A stretch of DNA of 64,000 bases, from assembly GCA_021806165.1 (NCBI GenBank), contig JAJZXY010000006.1, positions 1 through 64,000 of the forward strand. Direction: 5' to 3'. This DNA is from Thermoplasmata archaeon. Lineage in GTDB: Archaea; Thermoplasmatota; Thermoplasmata; Sysuiplasmatales; Sysuiplasmataceae. Below the pieces are notes generated by a model. That model had not been told where the DNA came from, did no database searches, and worked only from the letters and a program-made list of their open reading frames with translations. Positions within the stretch are counted from its first letter, which is position 1; each line of letters begins with the position of its first letter. The position numbers and the translations under genes are program-made. This document shows positions 50,799 through 59,533 of this stretch, in pieces.

Positions 50799-51965
50799 TC
50801 AGGCCCTCCTGAATATATGCACCACGGAGGTTCCGCCTGTCCCGCCTACATTGAGGGAGAGGCCAACCTCGGCATCAGTAACCTGCCTCTTGTCTGCCTT
50901 TCCCCTCAACTGCCTTGCGATCTCAACCGCCTGTGCCACCCCTGTCGCCCCCATGGGATCTCCCCTTGCCTTCAGCCCGCCGGAGGTGTTGACAGAAACC
51001 ACTCCATTGATCTCGGTCATGCCTTCGAGCGTTGCAGGGCCTCCGCGGCCCTTCTCAAAGAAGCCAAGGTCCTCAATGCTCATAATCTCTGCAATCGAAT
51101 AGGAGTCGTGTATCTCGGCAACATCAATATCCTTGGGATTGACGCCGGCTGTCCTGTATGCCTTCGTCGAGGCAACCTTCACAGAATCCATCCTTGTCAG
51201 CGATTCCCTGTGCTGTAGCGCGAGCGTGTCGGTGGCGGCTGCGGAAGCGGCGATCCTGATTGCCTCCTGTGCGTACTTTCCGGCTGCATCTGCAGGCGCG
51301 AGTATGAGCGCCGCAGCGCCGTCTGAGACGGGTGCGCAGTCAAAAACACCAAGAGGGTCAGCAACAACAGGCGACTTCAGTACAGTTTCCATTGTGATGG
51401 CCCTCTGATACTGGGCCTGCTTGTTAAGCGCCCCGTTCTTGTGATTCTTCACAGGAACGCTTGCGAGCTGCTCCCTGGTTGTCCCGTATTCGTGCATATG
51501 TCTCCTTGCCATCATTGCAAACAGGCTTGGCATCGTCGCGCCAGCAATGCCTTCCCACTGCTGGTCGCCGCCGGCCATCTGCACCATCGGTATTTCCTCA
51601 TCAGTAACGTCTGTCATCTTCTCGGCACCGGCAACCATGACTACGTCATGCAGCCCCGAGGCAACTGCCAGGTAACCCTCCCTGAGAGCCATGCCGCCTG
51701 AGGCGCCCGCAGCCTCTATCCTCACAGCAGGTATGTGCAGCTGTGAAAGGCCTGAATAATCTGATACAAGCGCTCCCAGATGCTCCTGGTCTATCAGGCT
51801 CCCGGCTGCCATATTCCCTATGTACAGGGCCTCTATCTGCTCGCCCGCGATGCCTGCATCGCTCACCGCATTGAGCCCGGCCTGCATACCAATGTCCCTC
51901 AATGAATGCTCCCAGAGCTCACCGAATCTGGTGTCACCGATGCCTATGATTGCAACTTCCCTCAT
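50799..51965 (-). CDS. Acetyl-CoA acetyltransferase (thiolase), archaeal type
   Basis: Condenses two acetyl-CoA to acetoacetyl-CoA for the mevalonate pathway. The protein has 388 residues of the SCP2-like archaeal thiolase group. The N-terminal IIGIGDTRFGELW, the HDS motif VAEIHDSYSIAEIM and the C-terminal LNVGGTGGTSVVHIF are present. The position normally held by the nucleophile cysteine (ACASGG) reads AAGASGG: residue 87 is Gly (codon GGC, plus-strand 51705-51707). This is unexpected for an active thiolase. Start is ATG 51965, two bases after the HMG-CoA synthase stop. Confidence 0.88.
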   Translation of the reverse strand: MREVAIIGIGDTRFGELWEHSLRDIGMQAGLNAVSDAGIAGEQIEALYIGNMAAGSLIDQEHLGALVSDYSGLSQLHIPAVRIEAAGASGGMALREGYLAVASGLHDVVMVAGAEKMTDVTDEEIPMVQMAGGDQQWEGIAGATMPSLFAMMARRHMHEYGTTREQLASVPVKNHKNGALNKQAQYQRAITMETVLKSPVVADPLGVFDCAPVSDGAAALILAPADAAGKYAQEAIRIAASAAATDTLALQHRESLTRMDSVKVASTKAYRTAGVNPKDIDVAEIHDSYSIAEIMSIEDLGFFEKGRGGPATLEGMTEINGVVSVNTSGGLKARGDPMGATGVAQAVEIARQLRGKADKRQVTDAEVGLSLNVGGTGGTSVVHIFRRA

Positions 51966-51967
51966 TT

Positions 51968-53038
51968 CTATTCCTTCATCACTATTTTTCCTTTGAACTT
52001 CGCATATCTCCCGTAGTCGAGAAGCTCTGACCGTTCAACCAGTGACTTGACGGTCGGTGCCGCAGCCTTGTTGTAATTCTCCATCTCATCAGTAATCGTG
52101 ATGTCGAATGCATCGCTGCCTGCACCTGAACCAAACGCCACTCCCAGCACCTTCTGTCCGGGCTTTGCCACATCCAGTATGGCAGAGAGTCCGATCATCA
52201 TCGAAGCCGAGTAGGTATTCCCTATGTAGGGTGTCGTGAGTCCAGTCTCATACTGCTTCTTCTCAAAACCCAGCTGCTGTGCGACACGCGTGGGAAACTT
52301 GCCGTTCGGCTGGTGGAATACGGCAAAATCGTAGTCTGAAGGCTGTGTGCCCTGAACCTTCATAAGTTCCCCGGCGCAAGTTGCCACGTGTCTGAAGTAG
52401 GCGGGCTCGCCTGTGAATCTTCCGCCATGGCTCGGATAGGGCTGCCCCTCCCTCCTCCAGAAGTCAGGGGTGTCGGAGGTGAATGAGAGCGTCCTGTTTA
52501 TTCTCGCGATCACACCCTCCTTTCCAATGATGAACGCTGCGCCTCCCGCGGACGCTGAGTATTCAAGTGCATCACCGGGCGCACCCTGCGAAGTGTCTGC
52601 GCCGATGGCAAGAGAGTACTTCGCCATTCCTGATGAGACAAGTCCCATGCTGGTCTGCATCGCGGCCGTACCTGCCTTGCACGCGAACTCGTAGTCGGCA
52701 ACCGTAATGAAATGCGATGCGCCTATCGCCTCTGCCACTATTGTCCCCGAAGGCTTTACTGCGTAAGGATGGGACTCGCTTCCGACATAGACTGCGCCTA
52801 TCTCCTCTGGATCCAAATCTGCCCTCGCAAGCGCATTCCTGGCTGCCTCCACCGATATTGTTATCACGTCCTCATCCGGATAAGGGACGGACTTGCTGAA
52901 TATCATGAGGCCGTTCTTCATCGCCTCGCCGTTCTCGCCCCACACACGCGCTATTTCCTCAGGAAGTATCCTGAAGCGCGGAATGTAGGCACCATATGTC
53001 ACAATGCCGACGTCCTTTTCACCGTGTCCAAACATCAT
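51968..53038 (-). CDS. Hydroxymethylglutaryl-CoA synthase
   Basis: Makes HMG-CoA from acetoacetyl-CoA and acetyl-CoA, feeding archaeal isoprenoid lipids. The protein has 356 residues, typical of archaea. The catalytic cysteine is C120 in [13 protein letters not shown]. The general acid/base glutamate lies in [15 protein letters not shown] and the substrate histidine in [20 protein letters not shown] is near the C terminus. ATG 53038 overlaps the stop of the regulator gene upstream. It forms one operon with thiolase and DUF35. Confidence 0.95.
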   Translation of the reverse strand: MMFGHGEKDVGIVTYGAYIPRFRILPEEIARVWGENGEAMKNGLMIFSKSVPYPDEDVITISVEAARNALARADLDPEEIGAVYVGSESHPYAVKPSGTIVAEAIGASHFITVADYEFACKAGTAAMQTSMGLVSSGMAKYSLAIGADTSQGAPGDALEYSASAGGAAFIIGKEGVIARINRTLSFTSDTPDFWRREGQPYPSHGGRFTGEPAYFRHVATCAGELMKVQGTQPSDYDFAVFHQPNGKFPTRVAQQLGFEKKQYETGLTTPYIGNTYSASMMIGLSAILDVAKPGQKVLGVAFGSGAGSDAFDITITDEMENYNKAAAPTVKSLVERSELLDYGRYAKFKGKIVMKE

Positions 53039-53730
53039 ATTCCATCATCCCCGATTCGTTCAAGCGCAGCAATCATTTCCTCTATCCCCATATCACTGAC
53101 AAGAAGCGGTATATTCTCCAGTTTCGACAAATGGATTGCAAGATCATCTATGTTTTCAGGCCTCTGGTAGACAACCGCCGCCGGTTTCATTGGGTGTGCA
53201 CGGACTGCAATCATCGGCGATCGCCCGTATTTCACCTGGGTGAATATGAGGGCGCGCTGGCTGCTCCATCCAAACACCTTGAGATAGTCTGCCGCGCCGA
53301 GGGTTGTGATCGCCTTTATGCTGTCCAGGACGGTGTATCCATGCAAATCCCTCTCCACACCTATGTTGCTGGAAACGCACTGGGCGTCCAGTGCCTTCAT
53401 CAGGCCCTCAAGGGTCACCGAGCTTGAAAACTCCCTTATGCTCAGGAGATAGTCAGGCTTCTCCTCTGTGTCAAACCTCTTGATGAAGCGCCCACCGTTG
53501 CGCATCTCCATCTGGATAAGCGCCTCCACATACCGCTTGACCATGGTTGTCCCGGGGGACTTCCTCCTGCCGGATTCGTAATCACTCACAACCGAGGCAG
53601 ACACCTTAAGCTCGTGGGAGAGATCGAGCTGGCTTATGTGAAACTCCTCCCGCCACTTGCGCATCGTCTTTCCCGGGTCGGACGATATCACAATTTCTCC
53701 TGCTATCTTCTCCTTCAGGGAATTGTGCAT
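53035..53730 (-). CDS. XRE-type helix-turn-helix regulator of the mevalonate operon
   Basis: A 231-residue protein with a Cro/CI-type helix-turn-helix (about 26-60: [30 protein letters not shown]) and a conserved C-terminal ligand-type domain of about 150 residues ([24 protein letters not shown]). Similar archaeal regulators precede HMG-CoA synthase genes, so control of this operon is likely; the ligand is unknown. The stop overlaps the HMG-CoA synthase start. ATG 53730 fits a leaderless transcript. Confidence 0.85.
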   Translation of the reverse strand: MHNSLKEKIAGEIVISSDPGKTMRKWREEFHISQLDLSHELKVSASVVSDYESGRRKSPGTTMVKRYVEALIQMEMRNGGRFIKRFDTEEKPDYLLSIREFSSSVTLEGLMKALDAQCVSSNIGVERDLHGYTVLDSIKAITTLGAADYLKVFGWSSQRALIFTQVKYGRSPMIAVRAHPMKPAAVVYQRPENIDDLAIHLSKLENIPLLVSDMGIEEMIAALERIGDDGI

Positions 53731-53751
53731 GGCTGTCGAGTAATCAATTCA

Positions 53752-53764
53752 TTATTTAAAATTG
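53752..53764 (-). promoter_or_regulatory. Promoter of the mevalonate entry operon
   Basis: Minus-strand ATTTTAAATAATG is centred about 27 bases before ATG 53730. The adjacent repeat of ATTGATTA/TAATGAATT type is a possible site for the operon's own regulator. Confidence 0.5.
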
Positions 53765-53791
53765 ACGATTTCAGATTCGTTGCTTGTCGTA

Positions 53792-54361
53792 TCAGGCCGA
53801 GAGCAGCTCCGCAAACCTGTGCCTGAACTTGCCCAGCTTCGGGTTAATCACTATCCTGCAGTATGGCTTTCCGGGATTCTTCCTGAAATAGCCCTGGTGG
53901 TATGACTCGGCCGGGTAGAATTCCTTCAGAGGCGAAACCTCGGTCAATACAGGATCGGTGTACAGCTCCTGCTCATCAACCCATTTAATTGTCTCCTCGG
54001 CAATCCGCCTCTGTTCTTCACCCTGGTAGAGTATGATGGACCTGTACTGCCTTCCGTAGTCAGCACCCTGTCTGTCACGGGTTGTTGGATCATGTGTCAT
54101 GAAGAATATCTCCAGAAGCTGCCTGTAGCTTACAGCACCCGGGTCAAACCTGACCTGTACAACTTCTGCGTGCCCAGTGGTGCCGCTGCACACCAGTTCG
54201 TAGCTGGGGTTGGGTACGTCGCCTCCTGCATATCCCGAAACCACGCCATTCACGCCCCTGACCTCTGAGAACACTGCCTCCGTGCACCAGAAACAGCCTC
54301 CCCCGAATGTGGCAAACTCCGCACTTCCTTCCCCATGGGAATCGCCGCTGTGTTCCGCCAT
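53792..54361 (-). CDS. msrA: Peptide methionine sulfoxide reductase MsrA
   Basis: Repairs methionine-S-sulfoxide in proteins. The catalytic motif GCFWC is at 22-26 (FGGGCFWCTEAVF), followed by GVNGVVSGYAGG, TGHAEVVQVRFDP, FFMTHDPTTRDRQGADYGRQYRS, and AESYHQGYFRKNP. Length 189 is normal. No further cysteine near the C terminus was found, so recycling may be direct by thioredoxin. The gene stands alone. It fits life with oxygen. Confidence 0.95.
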   Translation of the reverse strand: MAEHSGDSHGEGSAEFATFGGGCFWCTEAVFSEVRGVNGVVSGYAGGDVPNPSYELVCSGTTGHAEVVQVRFDPGAVSYRQLLEIFFMTHDPTTRDRQGADYGRQYRSIILYQGEEQRRIAEETIKWVDEQELYTDPVLTEVSPLKEFYPAESYHQGYFRKNPGKPYCRIVINPKLGKFRHRFAELLSA

Positions 54362-54460
54362 GATACCAATCTCTCTCCCTTAGATCCTGCGACTCAGCAA
54401 TAAAGTCATCGCCGCTGCATGCAGCACCTAACCTTTATTGCCAAACCGTACTGAAAAGTT

Positions 54461-54469
54461 CATTATACC
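54461..54469 (+). promoter_or_regulatory. Box A promoter of tRNA-Pro
   Basis: CATTATACC lies about 32 bases before the tRNA 5' end at 54497. A second box, CCTTTATTG, lies at 54432-54440. Confidence 0.45.
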
Positions 54470-54496
54470 TGAACAGTTTTCAGCACTGCCTTCACA

Positions 54497-54570
54497 GGGT
54501 CCGTGGGGTAACTTGGTTATCCTTGTAGGTTCGGGACCTATAGATTCCGGTTCAAATCCGGACGGACCCA
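54497..54570 (+). tRNA. tRNA-Pro(CGG)
   Basis: Acceptor GGGTCCG/CGGACCC, D arm GGG/TCC, anticodon stem GTAGG/CCTAT with loop TTCGGGA and anticodon CGG (54532-54534), T arm TCCGG-TTCAAAT-CCGGA and discriminator A (54570). No intron and no encoded CCA. Confidence 0.93.
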
Positions 54571-54647
54571 TTGCGTGCTGCTTACCGTTGCAGCTGCCAC
54601 TTAGAAGGGGCAGCCATCCGACCCCACCAGCGCTGGAAGTTTGGAAA

Positions 54648-54656
54648 CCTTAATAC
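54648..54656 (+). promoter_or_regulatory. Box A promoter of the GNAT gene at 54681
   Basis: CCTTAATAC is centred about 29 bases before ATG 54681, as for other leaderless genes here. Confidence 0.5.
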
Positions 54657-54680
54657 CTGTTCATCTGCACTAAGCGGCGC

Positions 54681-55142
54681 ATGGATGGCCTCTCAGTGTC
54701 TGCGGGCGGAGCGGCTGATTTGAAGCTGCTTCTCGCTCACAGATTGAACATGTTCAAGGAGATGTATCCGGAGATTGCCCATGATATCGATGCCCAGTCT
54801 GACATGACAGAATCATGGCTGAAATCGAAGCTCAATGAAGGGGTGCTCGTACCTTTCGTAGCACGGTTGGGTGGCAATATTGCGGGAAGTGCATGCCTGC
54901 TTATAAGAGAGGACCAGCCGAGGCCGGGAAGCAGTCTCATAGAGCACCCATACCTCATGTCCATGTATGTCGAAAGGGATTCAAGGCAAAGGGGGATAGC
55001 CACAGAAATCACAATTGCGGCAATCGCATGGAGCAGGGAGCACGGCTACGACCGCATCATACTTCACGCCTCCAGTGCAGGAAGGGGCGTCTATGAGAAG
55101 CTCGGGTTCAGGCAATCCAATGAGATGAAATTGCTGCTCTGA
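54681..55142 (+). CDS. GNAT family N-acetyltransferase
   Basis: A 153-residue acetyltransferase. The acetyl-CoA loop RDSRQRGIATEIT follows the strand YLMSMYVE, and the family ending RIILHASSAGRGVYEKLGFRQSNEM is clear. Substrate is unknown. ATG 54681 fits a leaderless transcript. The gene lies just after tRNA-Pro. The following 220 bases (55143-55365) hold no recognisable gene apart from the possible remnant described next. Confidence 0.87.
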   Translation: MDGLSVSAGGAADLKLLLAHRLNMFKEMYPEIAHDIDAQSDMTESWLKSKLNEGVLVPFVARLGGNIAGSACLLIREDQPRPGSSLIEHPYLMSMYVERDSRQRGIATEITIAAIAWSREHGYDRIILHASSAGRGVYEKLGFRQSNEMKLLL

Positions 55143-55365
55143 TCAGCTCAAAGCATGATGGCAGCAAGGGTGCAGGCAGCATGTTCCCAGGCCAGCTCCA
55201 ACCGGCGGTCGATGGCGATTCCCGCATGCATCTCCTGGAGAAGTGTTAATAGCGCGCCCTGGCAGCGTCCAGGCAGGTGAGTTGGCCGCAATGTCCGGGG
55301 ATAATGCTGCCAGTTTGAATGACAGCCTTGGAGTGATTTAACTTGACCGTATCTGAGCGGACGCC

Positions 55366-55698
55366 GTGAGAAGGAATTGCGCCCCGGAAATGGATAAGCA
55401 GCTTGAAGATGCTTTGGTCCCTGTCACTGGTTACGGCCGGATATTTACCAGGGAGGATCTGCCCGATGAAGCCCGCAGCGGGAGGGTAAACTGCGATCGT
55501 CAGTAAATCTATGGGCAGAGTATACATATCTCCGGCTGCGCAGCCGTCATACGGGCCAAGCTCCGGGCCAGGGGTGAGGAGAAAGAAATTCCATTTGAGG
55601 ACATGCTCAGGTTCAGCGATACATATGTGCGCAGGGACTGCGACTGGCATTATTTCCTCGGCCAGGCTTCAACAAGGCAGCCTCAATACTCGATGTGA
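55366..55698 (+). pseudogene. Remnant of a SnoaL/DUF4440-like (NTF2-fold) gene with an in-frame TAA
   Basis: One frame from GTG 55366 to TGA 55696-55698 is broken only by TAA at 55504-55506. Before the stop it reads LEDALVPVTGYGRIFTRED and EARSG, after it IYGQSIHISGCAAVIRAKL and RFSDTYVRRDCDWHYFLGQ. This succession matches the second half of DUF4440/SnoaL-like NTF2-fold proteins (V-YGD-A-V-TG-R...RFTDVWVRRDGRW-LVASQ). The N-terminal helices are missing or degraded; a piece resembling them (GELAAMSGDNAASLNDSL) lies in another frame near 55276-55330. A decayed gene is the best reading. Confidence 0.5.
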
Positions 55699-55707
55699 GC
55701 GCCAGCC

Positions 55708-56184
55708 TCATCCGTCCAGCTCATCCTTCAACGCTTCTATGATCCCGGCAATGATGTTCGCCGAAGCATTGTCTATGGTCTCCCTCCCAAGCAGCCCCAG
55801 GAGGGCGCCTGTGTCCACCGATGCCCACCATTCTATGCAGCTCCCCTCGGGTGACCCGGCGACGGCTATTTCCACCTCAACCTTCACAGCGCTGCCAAGT
55901 GCTCTCCCGCTTCCGGCTATCCTCACCCTGTCCGGTACATCGCCCTCATAGTGGAATTTCATGGATGCCGTTGCTGTTGAGAGGTAACCGGCCGCCACTC
56001 CTCCCATGCTTTCAAGGTCAAGCCTGAACCTCACAGATACCTGGCCTTCAACGACATCAAAGGATCTCACATCCGGCAGTATCCTCCCGACAGATTCAGG
56101 GGATCTTATGAAAGACAGGACCCTGTCGGCGGATGATGCGGTCTGGAAGCTGCCTGACAGTTCAATGCCGCGCACCGCTTTCAC
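55708..56184 (-). CDS. SRPBCC-fold protein, CoxG-like
   Basis: A 158-residue helix-grip (SRPBCC) protein resembling CoxG, with RGIELSGSFQTASSADRVLSFIRSPESVGRILPDV at the start and FRLDLESMG, MKFHYEGD and a C-terminal amphipathic helix. CoxG anchors CO dehydrogenase in bacteria, but the family is broad and binds lipids or hydrophobic ligands. GTG 56184 is chosen because GGAAGGAAT lies just upstream and similarity starts there. It overlaps the GlpA-like gene by 23 bases, so the two are co-translated. Confidence 0.75.
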   Translation of the reverse strand: MKAVRGIELSGSFQTASSADRVLSFIRSPESVGRILPDVRSFDVVEGQVSVRFRLDLESMGGVAAGYLSTATASMKFHYEGDVPDRVRIAGSGRALGSAVKVEVEIAVAGSPEGSCIEWWASVDTGALLGLLGRETIDNASANIIAGIIEALKDELDG

Positions 56185-57451
56185 CCGATTCCTTCCTGTG
56201 GACTGCATATTCGACGGCCGACAGCAACAGCTCCTCCGCATCAGGCCCCGCTGCCCTGCCTGCCCATGCAGGCAGATATCTGCCGATTGAAGGGTCACCG
56301 CTGCCTTGCTTCAGTCCCACAAGGGGGTTTGCAAGCTGCCTTATCTCCTCACCCCGCCTGGCGGAGCCCAGGATTGATGCCGCCTTCTCTGCTGCATTCT
56401 CCCCCACAAGGCGCGAAGTCGTCATTTTACCGCCTGTTACTGTCAGCAGGTTGTCCGTGTCTTTGTCAGCCTCGATCCGGAAGTCCCTTGTGGCATCCCT
56501 CCCTCCGGCACCGGCACCCCTGATAAGCGGTCTGAATGAAGCGTAGGCACGCGAAAATCCGGCTGCCCTGATCCCGGGCACCATCATGGCCGCCTCGTCC
56601 ATGAGCATATCAAGGTCGTCTCCGGATATGTTGAAAGAGGATATATCCTCCACCAGCGCAGCAGTTGTTCCGGCAATTGTCTTCGCGCCGTAAGGGACCA
56701 GAATGTCCCCGTCGGATGGTTTTCTCATCCTGTTGACCACCCGGAGCAGTAGCCTCCTTTCGCATACCGCCATGACACCCGCAGCAGGCATTACATCCGC
56801 AGCCGACCCGAGCAGTCTTGAAGTCTCTCCTGTCCACGGGCCTGTGCAGTTGATCACCAGCCTGCACCTTATTTCCATCCCCTTCCGCCCCTCCCTGCCG
56901 GAAAAACGGAGGGACGCAATGCTCCCGCCCTCTCTCACAGCGCCGGTGAGCTCCATGAAAGGCATAAACCTCACCCCCATCTGGATGGCTGTAGTCAATG
57001 CGCTGAGCAGGAACAGCCTCCCCTTCAGGACATTGTCATCAACCGACAGCGAGTAGCCCACACTGCTGCTGAGGGCAGGTTCGAGCGCTCTCGTCTCCTC
57101 GGCGCCGTTCTCGGAGAAGGGTATGGCACACCTTTTCAGCGCCTTTCCGAGTTCACTCCCGTAGGCTTCGTCACTGCCTCCGAGGGCCACAAACAGGCCG
57201 CCAGTTCTCTCGATGCAGTGCGGCGCCATTTCAATAAGCTTCCTGGACTCCGACCAGCATTCCCCTGCCGCCTCCGGATCGGTAACAGCATAGCGCGCCC
57301 CGCTGTGAAGAAGACCGTGGAAGCTGCCGGATGTGCCGGAACCGGCCGGACCCCTGTCGGCAAGCGTTACCGCGATCCCCCTCCTCGCCAGTGCAATTGC
57401 CGTGAATATACCGCTTGAGCCTGCACCGAGGACTATGGCTTCACTCCTCAT
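56162..57451 (-). CDS. FAD-dependent glycerol-3-phosphate dehydrogenase-like protein
   Basis: A 429-residue DAO-family flavoprotein. The FAD dinucleotide motif GAGSSGIFTAIALARRG is at 9-25. The block GSGTSGSFHGLLHSGARYAVTDPEAAGEC is diagnostic of GlpA/GlpD-type glycerol-3-phosphate dehydrogenases, and VINCTGPW and TVTGGKMTTSRLVGENAAEKAA support it. The C-terminal [2Fe-2S] BFD-like domain of E. coli GlpA is absent. It would oxidise glycerol-3-phosphate to dihydroxyacetone phosphate. Archaeal lipids use glycerol-1-phosphate, so a catabolic role fits best. Confidence 0.85.
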   Translation of the reverse strand: MRSEAIVLGAGSSGIFTAIALARRGIAVTLADRGPAGSGTSGSFHGLLHSGARYAVTDPEAAGECWSESRKLIEMAPHCIERTGGLFVALGGSDEAYGSELGKALKRCAIPFSENGAEETRALEPALSSSVGYSLSVDDNVLKGRLFLLSALTTAIQMGVRFMPFMELTGAVREGGSIASLRFSGREGRKGMEIRCRLVINCTGPWTGETSRLLGSAADVMPAAGVMAVCERRLLLRVVNRMRKPSDGDILVPYGAKTIAGTTAALVEDISSFNISGDDLDMLMDEAAMMVPGIRAAGFSRAYASFRPLIRGAGAGGRDATRDFRIEADKDTDNLLTVTGGKMTTSRLVGENAAEKAASILGSARRGEEIRQLANPLVGLKQGSGDPSIGRYLPAWAGRAAGPDAEELLLSAVEYAVHRKESGESGARH

Positions 57452-57510
57452 CTCTGTCCCGTCGATAGCTGTGCACCTGTATTAAATGCAGCGCAGCTGG
57501 CATGGCAGCA

Positions 57511-58143
57511 TCATGAGCTGTTGATTGCCTGCTCTATCTCTGCCGTGACCTCTTCAAGAGTGCGCCCTGCCGATACCTTGGCGAGCAGTCCGCGCCTGAA
57601 ATAGTAGTCCACCAGGGGAGCTGTCTTCTGCCAGAATGTCTTGATCCTCTCCCTTGTTATCTCCTCGACATCATCCGATCTGTGGACAAGGTCACTGCCA
57701 TCCCTGTCGCATTTGCCGCTTGTCTTCGGCGGGTTCTCGGATGTGTTGTATACGGCGTTGCACTTGGGGCAGACGCGCCTGTTTACTATCCTCTGAACCA
57801 GTATGTCTTCAGGTGCGTCGAAATACACAGCCATGTCCACCGATGCTACGCCTGAAAGGAAGTCAGCCTGCGGTATCGTCCTTGGATAGCCGTCTATGAT
57901 GTAGCCATTCCCCGTACTCTCTATCTTCTCCCGCAGTATTTCATTTACAATGTCATCGGGAACCAGTGCACCGTTGTCCATGAAATCTTTCGCTCTGCGT
58001 CCCAGGGCAGTTTCCCTTGTGATGGCTTCCCTGAGTATGTCCCCGGTGGCTATGCGCGAGAATGAATATTTTCCTGCGATCAGCAGTGCCTGTGTCCCCT
58101 TTCCAGCTCCCGGCGGCCCCAGAAAGACGAGGCGTGTCTTCAT
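57511..58143 (-). CDS. adk: Adenylate kinase, bacterial type with zinc-site lid
   Basis: Interconverts ATP + AMP and 2 ADP. A 210-residue long-form enzyme with P-loop GPPGAGKGT at 9-17, DGYPRTIPQA, and a LID domain whose Cys-x2-Cys...Cys-x2-Asp pattern (CPKC...CDRD) forms a zinc site. This is the bacterial type, unlike the archaeal AdkA family. Start is ATG 58143; box A is 26 bases upstream. Confidence 0.95.
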   Translation of the reverse strand: MKTRLVFLGPPGAGKGTQALLIAGKYSFSRIATGDILREAITRETALGRRAKDFMDNGALVPDDIVNEILREKIESTGNGYIIDGYPRTIPQADFLSGVASVDMAVYFDAPEDILVQRIVNRRVCPKCNAVYNTSENPPKTSGKCDRDGSDLVHRSDDVEEITRERIKTFWQKTAPLVDYYFRRGLLAKVSAGRTLEEVTAEIEQAINSS

Positions 58144-58163
58144 CAGCTATCCGTAACTGCTGG

Positions 58164-58175
58164 AGTTAAATAATT
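58164..58175 (-). promoter_or_regulatory. Box A promoter of adk
   Basis: Minus-strand AATTATTTAACT is centred about 26 bases before ATG 58143, predicting a leaderless transcript. Confidence 0.5.
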
Positions 58176-58239
58176 TCTCCCTCACTGCCGCGCCGCCCGG
58201 AAATGGGATGCGGGAGCGCAGAACCGGGATCCCGGGGGT

Positions 58240-58935
58240 TCAGAAGAGGACTATCAGGCCTGAAAGGTAGAGGACGGCCAGCGATATGATGGGGAGTAGC
58301 AGGCAGATGGCATAGGCCCTCAGGTTCCACATGAGTATCTTGGAACCGTCAAGCGGAGGCACAGGGATCATGTTGAACGCGCCGAGCCATGCATCGAGGA
58401 AGGCGACTCCCGCAAAGAATGTTGTCCAGAGCACGCTGTAGCCAGACACAGCCAGAGCACCGCCCAGGAATACAAACGAGAATGCCGTGTTTGTGAGCGG
58501 GCCAGCAGCGCTTACAATGCCGTTTTCCCTCCTGCCCAGATTTCCCGAAATGTATACAGCGCCAGGAGCTGCAAGGAGCAGACCAAGCAGGGAGGTGAAG
58601 AGGCCGAAGATCAGGCCGAAGAGCGAATACCTGAACTCCGCCCATGCACCGAAGCGCTGTGCATAATACTTGTGCATCAGCTCATGCAGCAGAAAACCTG
58701 TCAAGACAGATACAACCGAAATCAATATCGCCAGCGGCAGATCGGCCATGAGACCGACGTGCACGGTCAGTATGATCATGAACGCAGCCACGAGCACTGC
58801 AAAGGCAACGCCTATGTGCCTCCACTCAAGTCGGCTGAACTTTATCCCTCTCCTGGGGAGGTAGTAGTAGGGGGATCCGCCGTAGTTTCCGGAGCTGAGA
58901 TCATAGTCAATCCCCCGGTGTCCCTTTGCACTCAT
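58240..58935 (-). CDS. Site-2 protease family (M50) membrane metalloprotease
   Basis: Intramembrane zinc protease of 231 residues with about six membrane segments. The zinc motif HELMH (LLHELMHKYYAQRFGA) is within the second hydrophobic region. The distal aspartate motif is in FNMIPVPPLDGSK. No PDZ or CBS domain. Relatives cleave membrane-bound regulators. ATG 58935 is chosen; TTG 58953 lies only 16 bases from the box A CATAAAATAG and is less likely. Confidence 0.88.
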   Translation of the reverse strand: MSAKGHRGIDYDLSSGNYGGSPYYYLPRRGIKFSRLEWRHIGVAFAVLVAAFMIILTVHVGLMADLPLAILISVVSVLTGFLLHELMHKYYAQRFGAWAEFRYSLFGLIFGLFTSLLGLLLAAPGAVYISGNLGRRENGIVSAAGPLTNTAFSFVFLGGALAVSGYSVLWTTFFAGVAFLDAWLGAFNMIPVPPLDGSKILMWNLRAYAICLLLPIISLAVLYLSGLIVLF

Positions 58936-58981
58936 AGCAGGCGGACCATTCAACTTACAACTATTTTATGTTTGACGGCAA

Positions 58982-59371
58982 TCAGTACTGCTCATACACG
59001 GAATAGTGTATATCTGCCTTGAGAAGCGCGGATGAGAAGACAAGGCTGACCGCAGAAGGCAGGACGGCAACATTCACCCTGCCGCTCGACCCTATGTAAG
59101 TATCGGAGAAGTTGTGGCCTGCAAAGGTGTACTTGACAGTCAGCTCTATAAAGGCAGTTGAATTGTAGACCACCGTCATGTAACCGGAGTACCTCACGTG
59201 CACGACCTTCGTGACAGAAGAGGGTGGAGTAAGGGAGAGAGAGCTGTTGTTGACAAGGGTCGATATCTGTCCCATGTTCAGGATGGATGTCAAGAATATG
59301 GTCACTATGACAAGCACCGCCACTACCGTGGACAGTGAAGCAGTGATTATCTTCCACTCCCTGCTCTTCAT
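58982..59371 (-). CDS. Single-pass membrane protein with extracellular beta domain
   Basis: About 129 residues: a short basic N terminus (MKSREWK), one hydrophobic helix (about 8-30) and an outside domain with N-glycosylation sites (VNNSSLSLTPP, VVYNSTAFIELTVKYTFAGHNFSDTY), rich in beta-strand residues. No known family. ATG 59371 is chosen because AGGGTG lies six bases upstream; ATG 59398 is an alternative. Divergent from dinB. Confidence 0.65.
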   Translation of the reverse strand: MKSREWKIITASLSTVVAVLVIVTIFLTSILNMGQISTLVNNSSLSLTPPSSVTKVVHVRYSGYMTVVYNSTAFIELTVKYTFAGHNFSDTYIGSSGRVNVAVLPSAVSLVFSSALLKADIHYSVYEQY

Positions 59372-59504
59372 CTGATTCACCCTTTGTTGGTCATGCATTC
59401 CGGGCTGCCGGGCCACCCGGCGGAGTGAGCCAAGGACTGTCGGGTATAATATCAGTTGCGCATCTCTTATCCCTTTCCGGAATCATGCCGGGCGGGATGG
59501 AAAC

Positions 59505-59515
59505 AGTTTAAATTG
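59505..59515 (+). promoter_or_regulatory. Box A promoter of dinB
   Basis: AGTTTAAATTG is centred 24 bases before ATG 59534, which supports that start over a longer frame from 59456. Confidence 0.6.
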
Positions 59516-59533
59516 CAAACACAATTAAACGTC

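Noticed and set aside
54438-54653. 71-codon plus-strand open frame across tRNA-Pro
   Set aside because: It reads through the tRNA gene and has no similarity; the tRNA explains the conservation.
55246-55650. 134-codon open frame on the minus strand
   Set aside because: No ribosome site, box A or family similarity; the opposite strand holds the SnoaL-like remnant, so this is a shadow frame.
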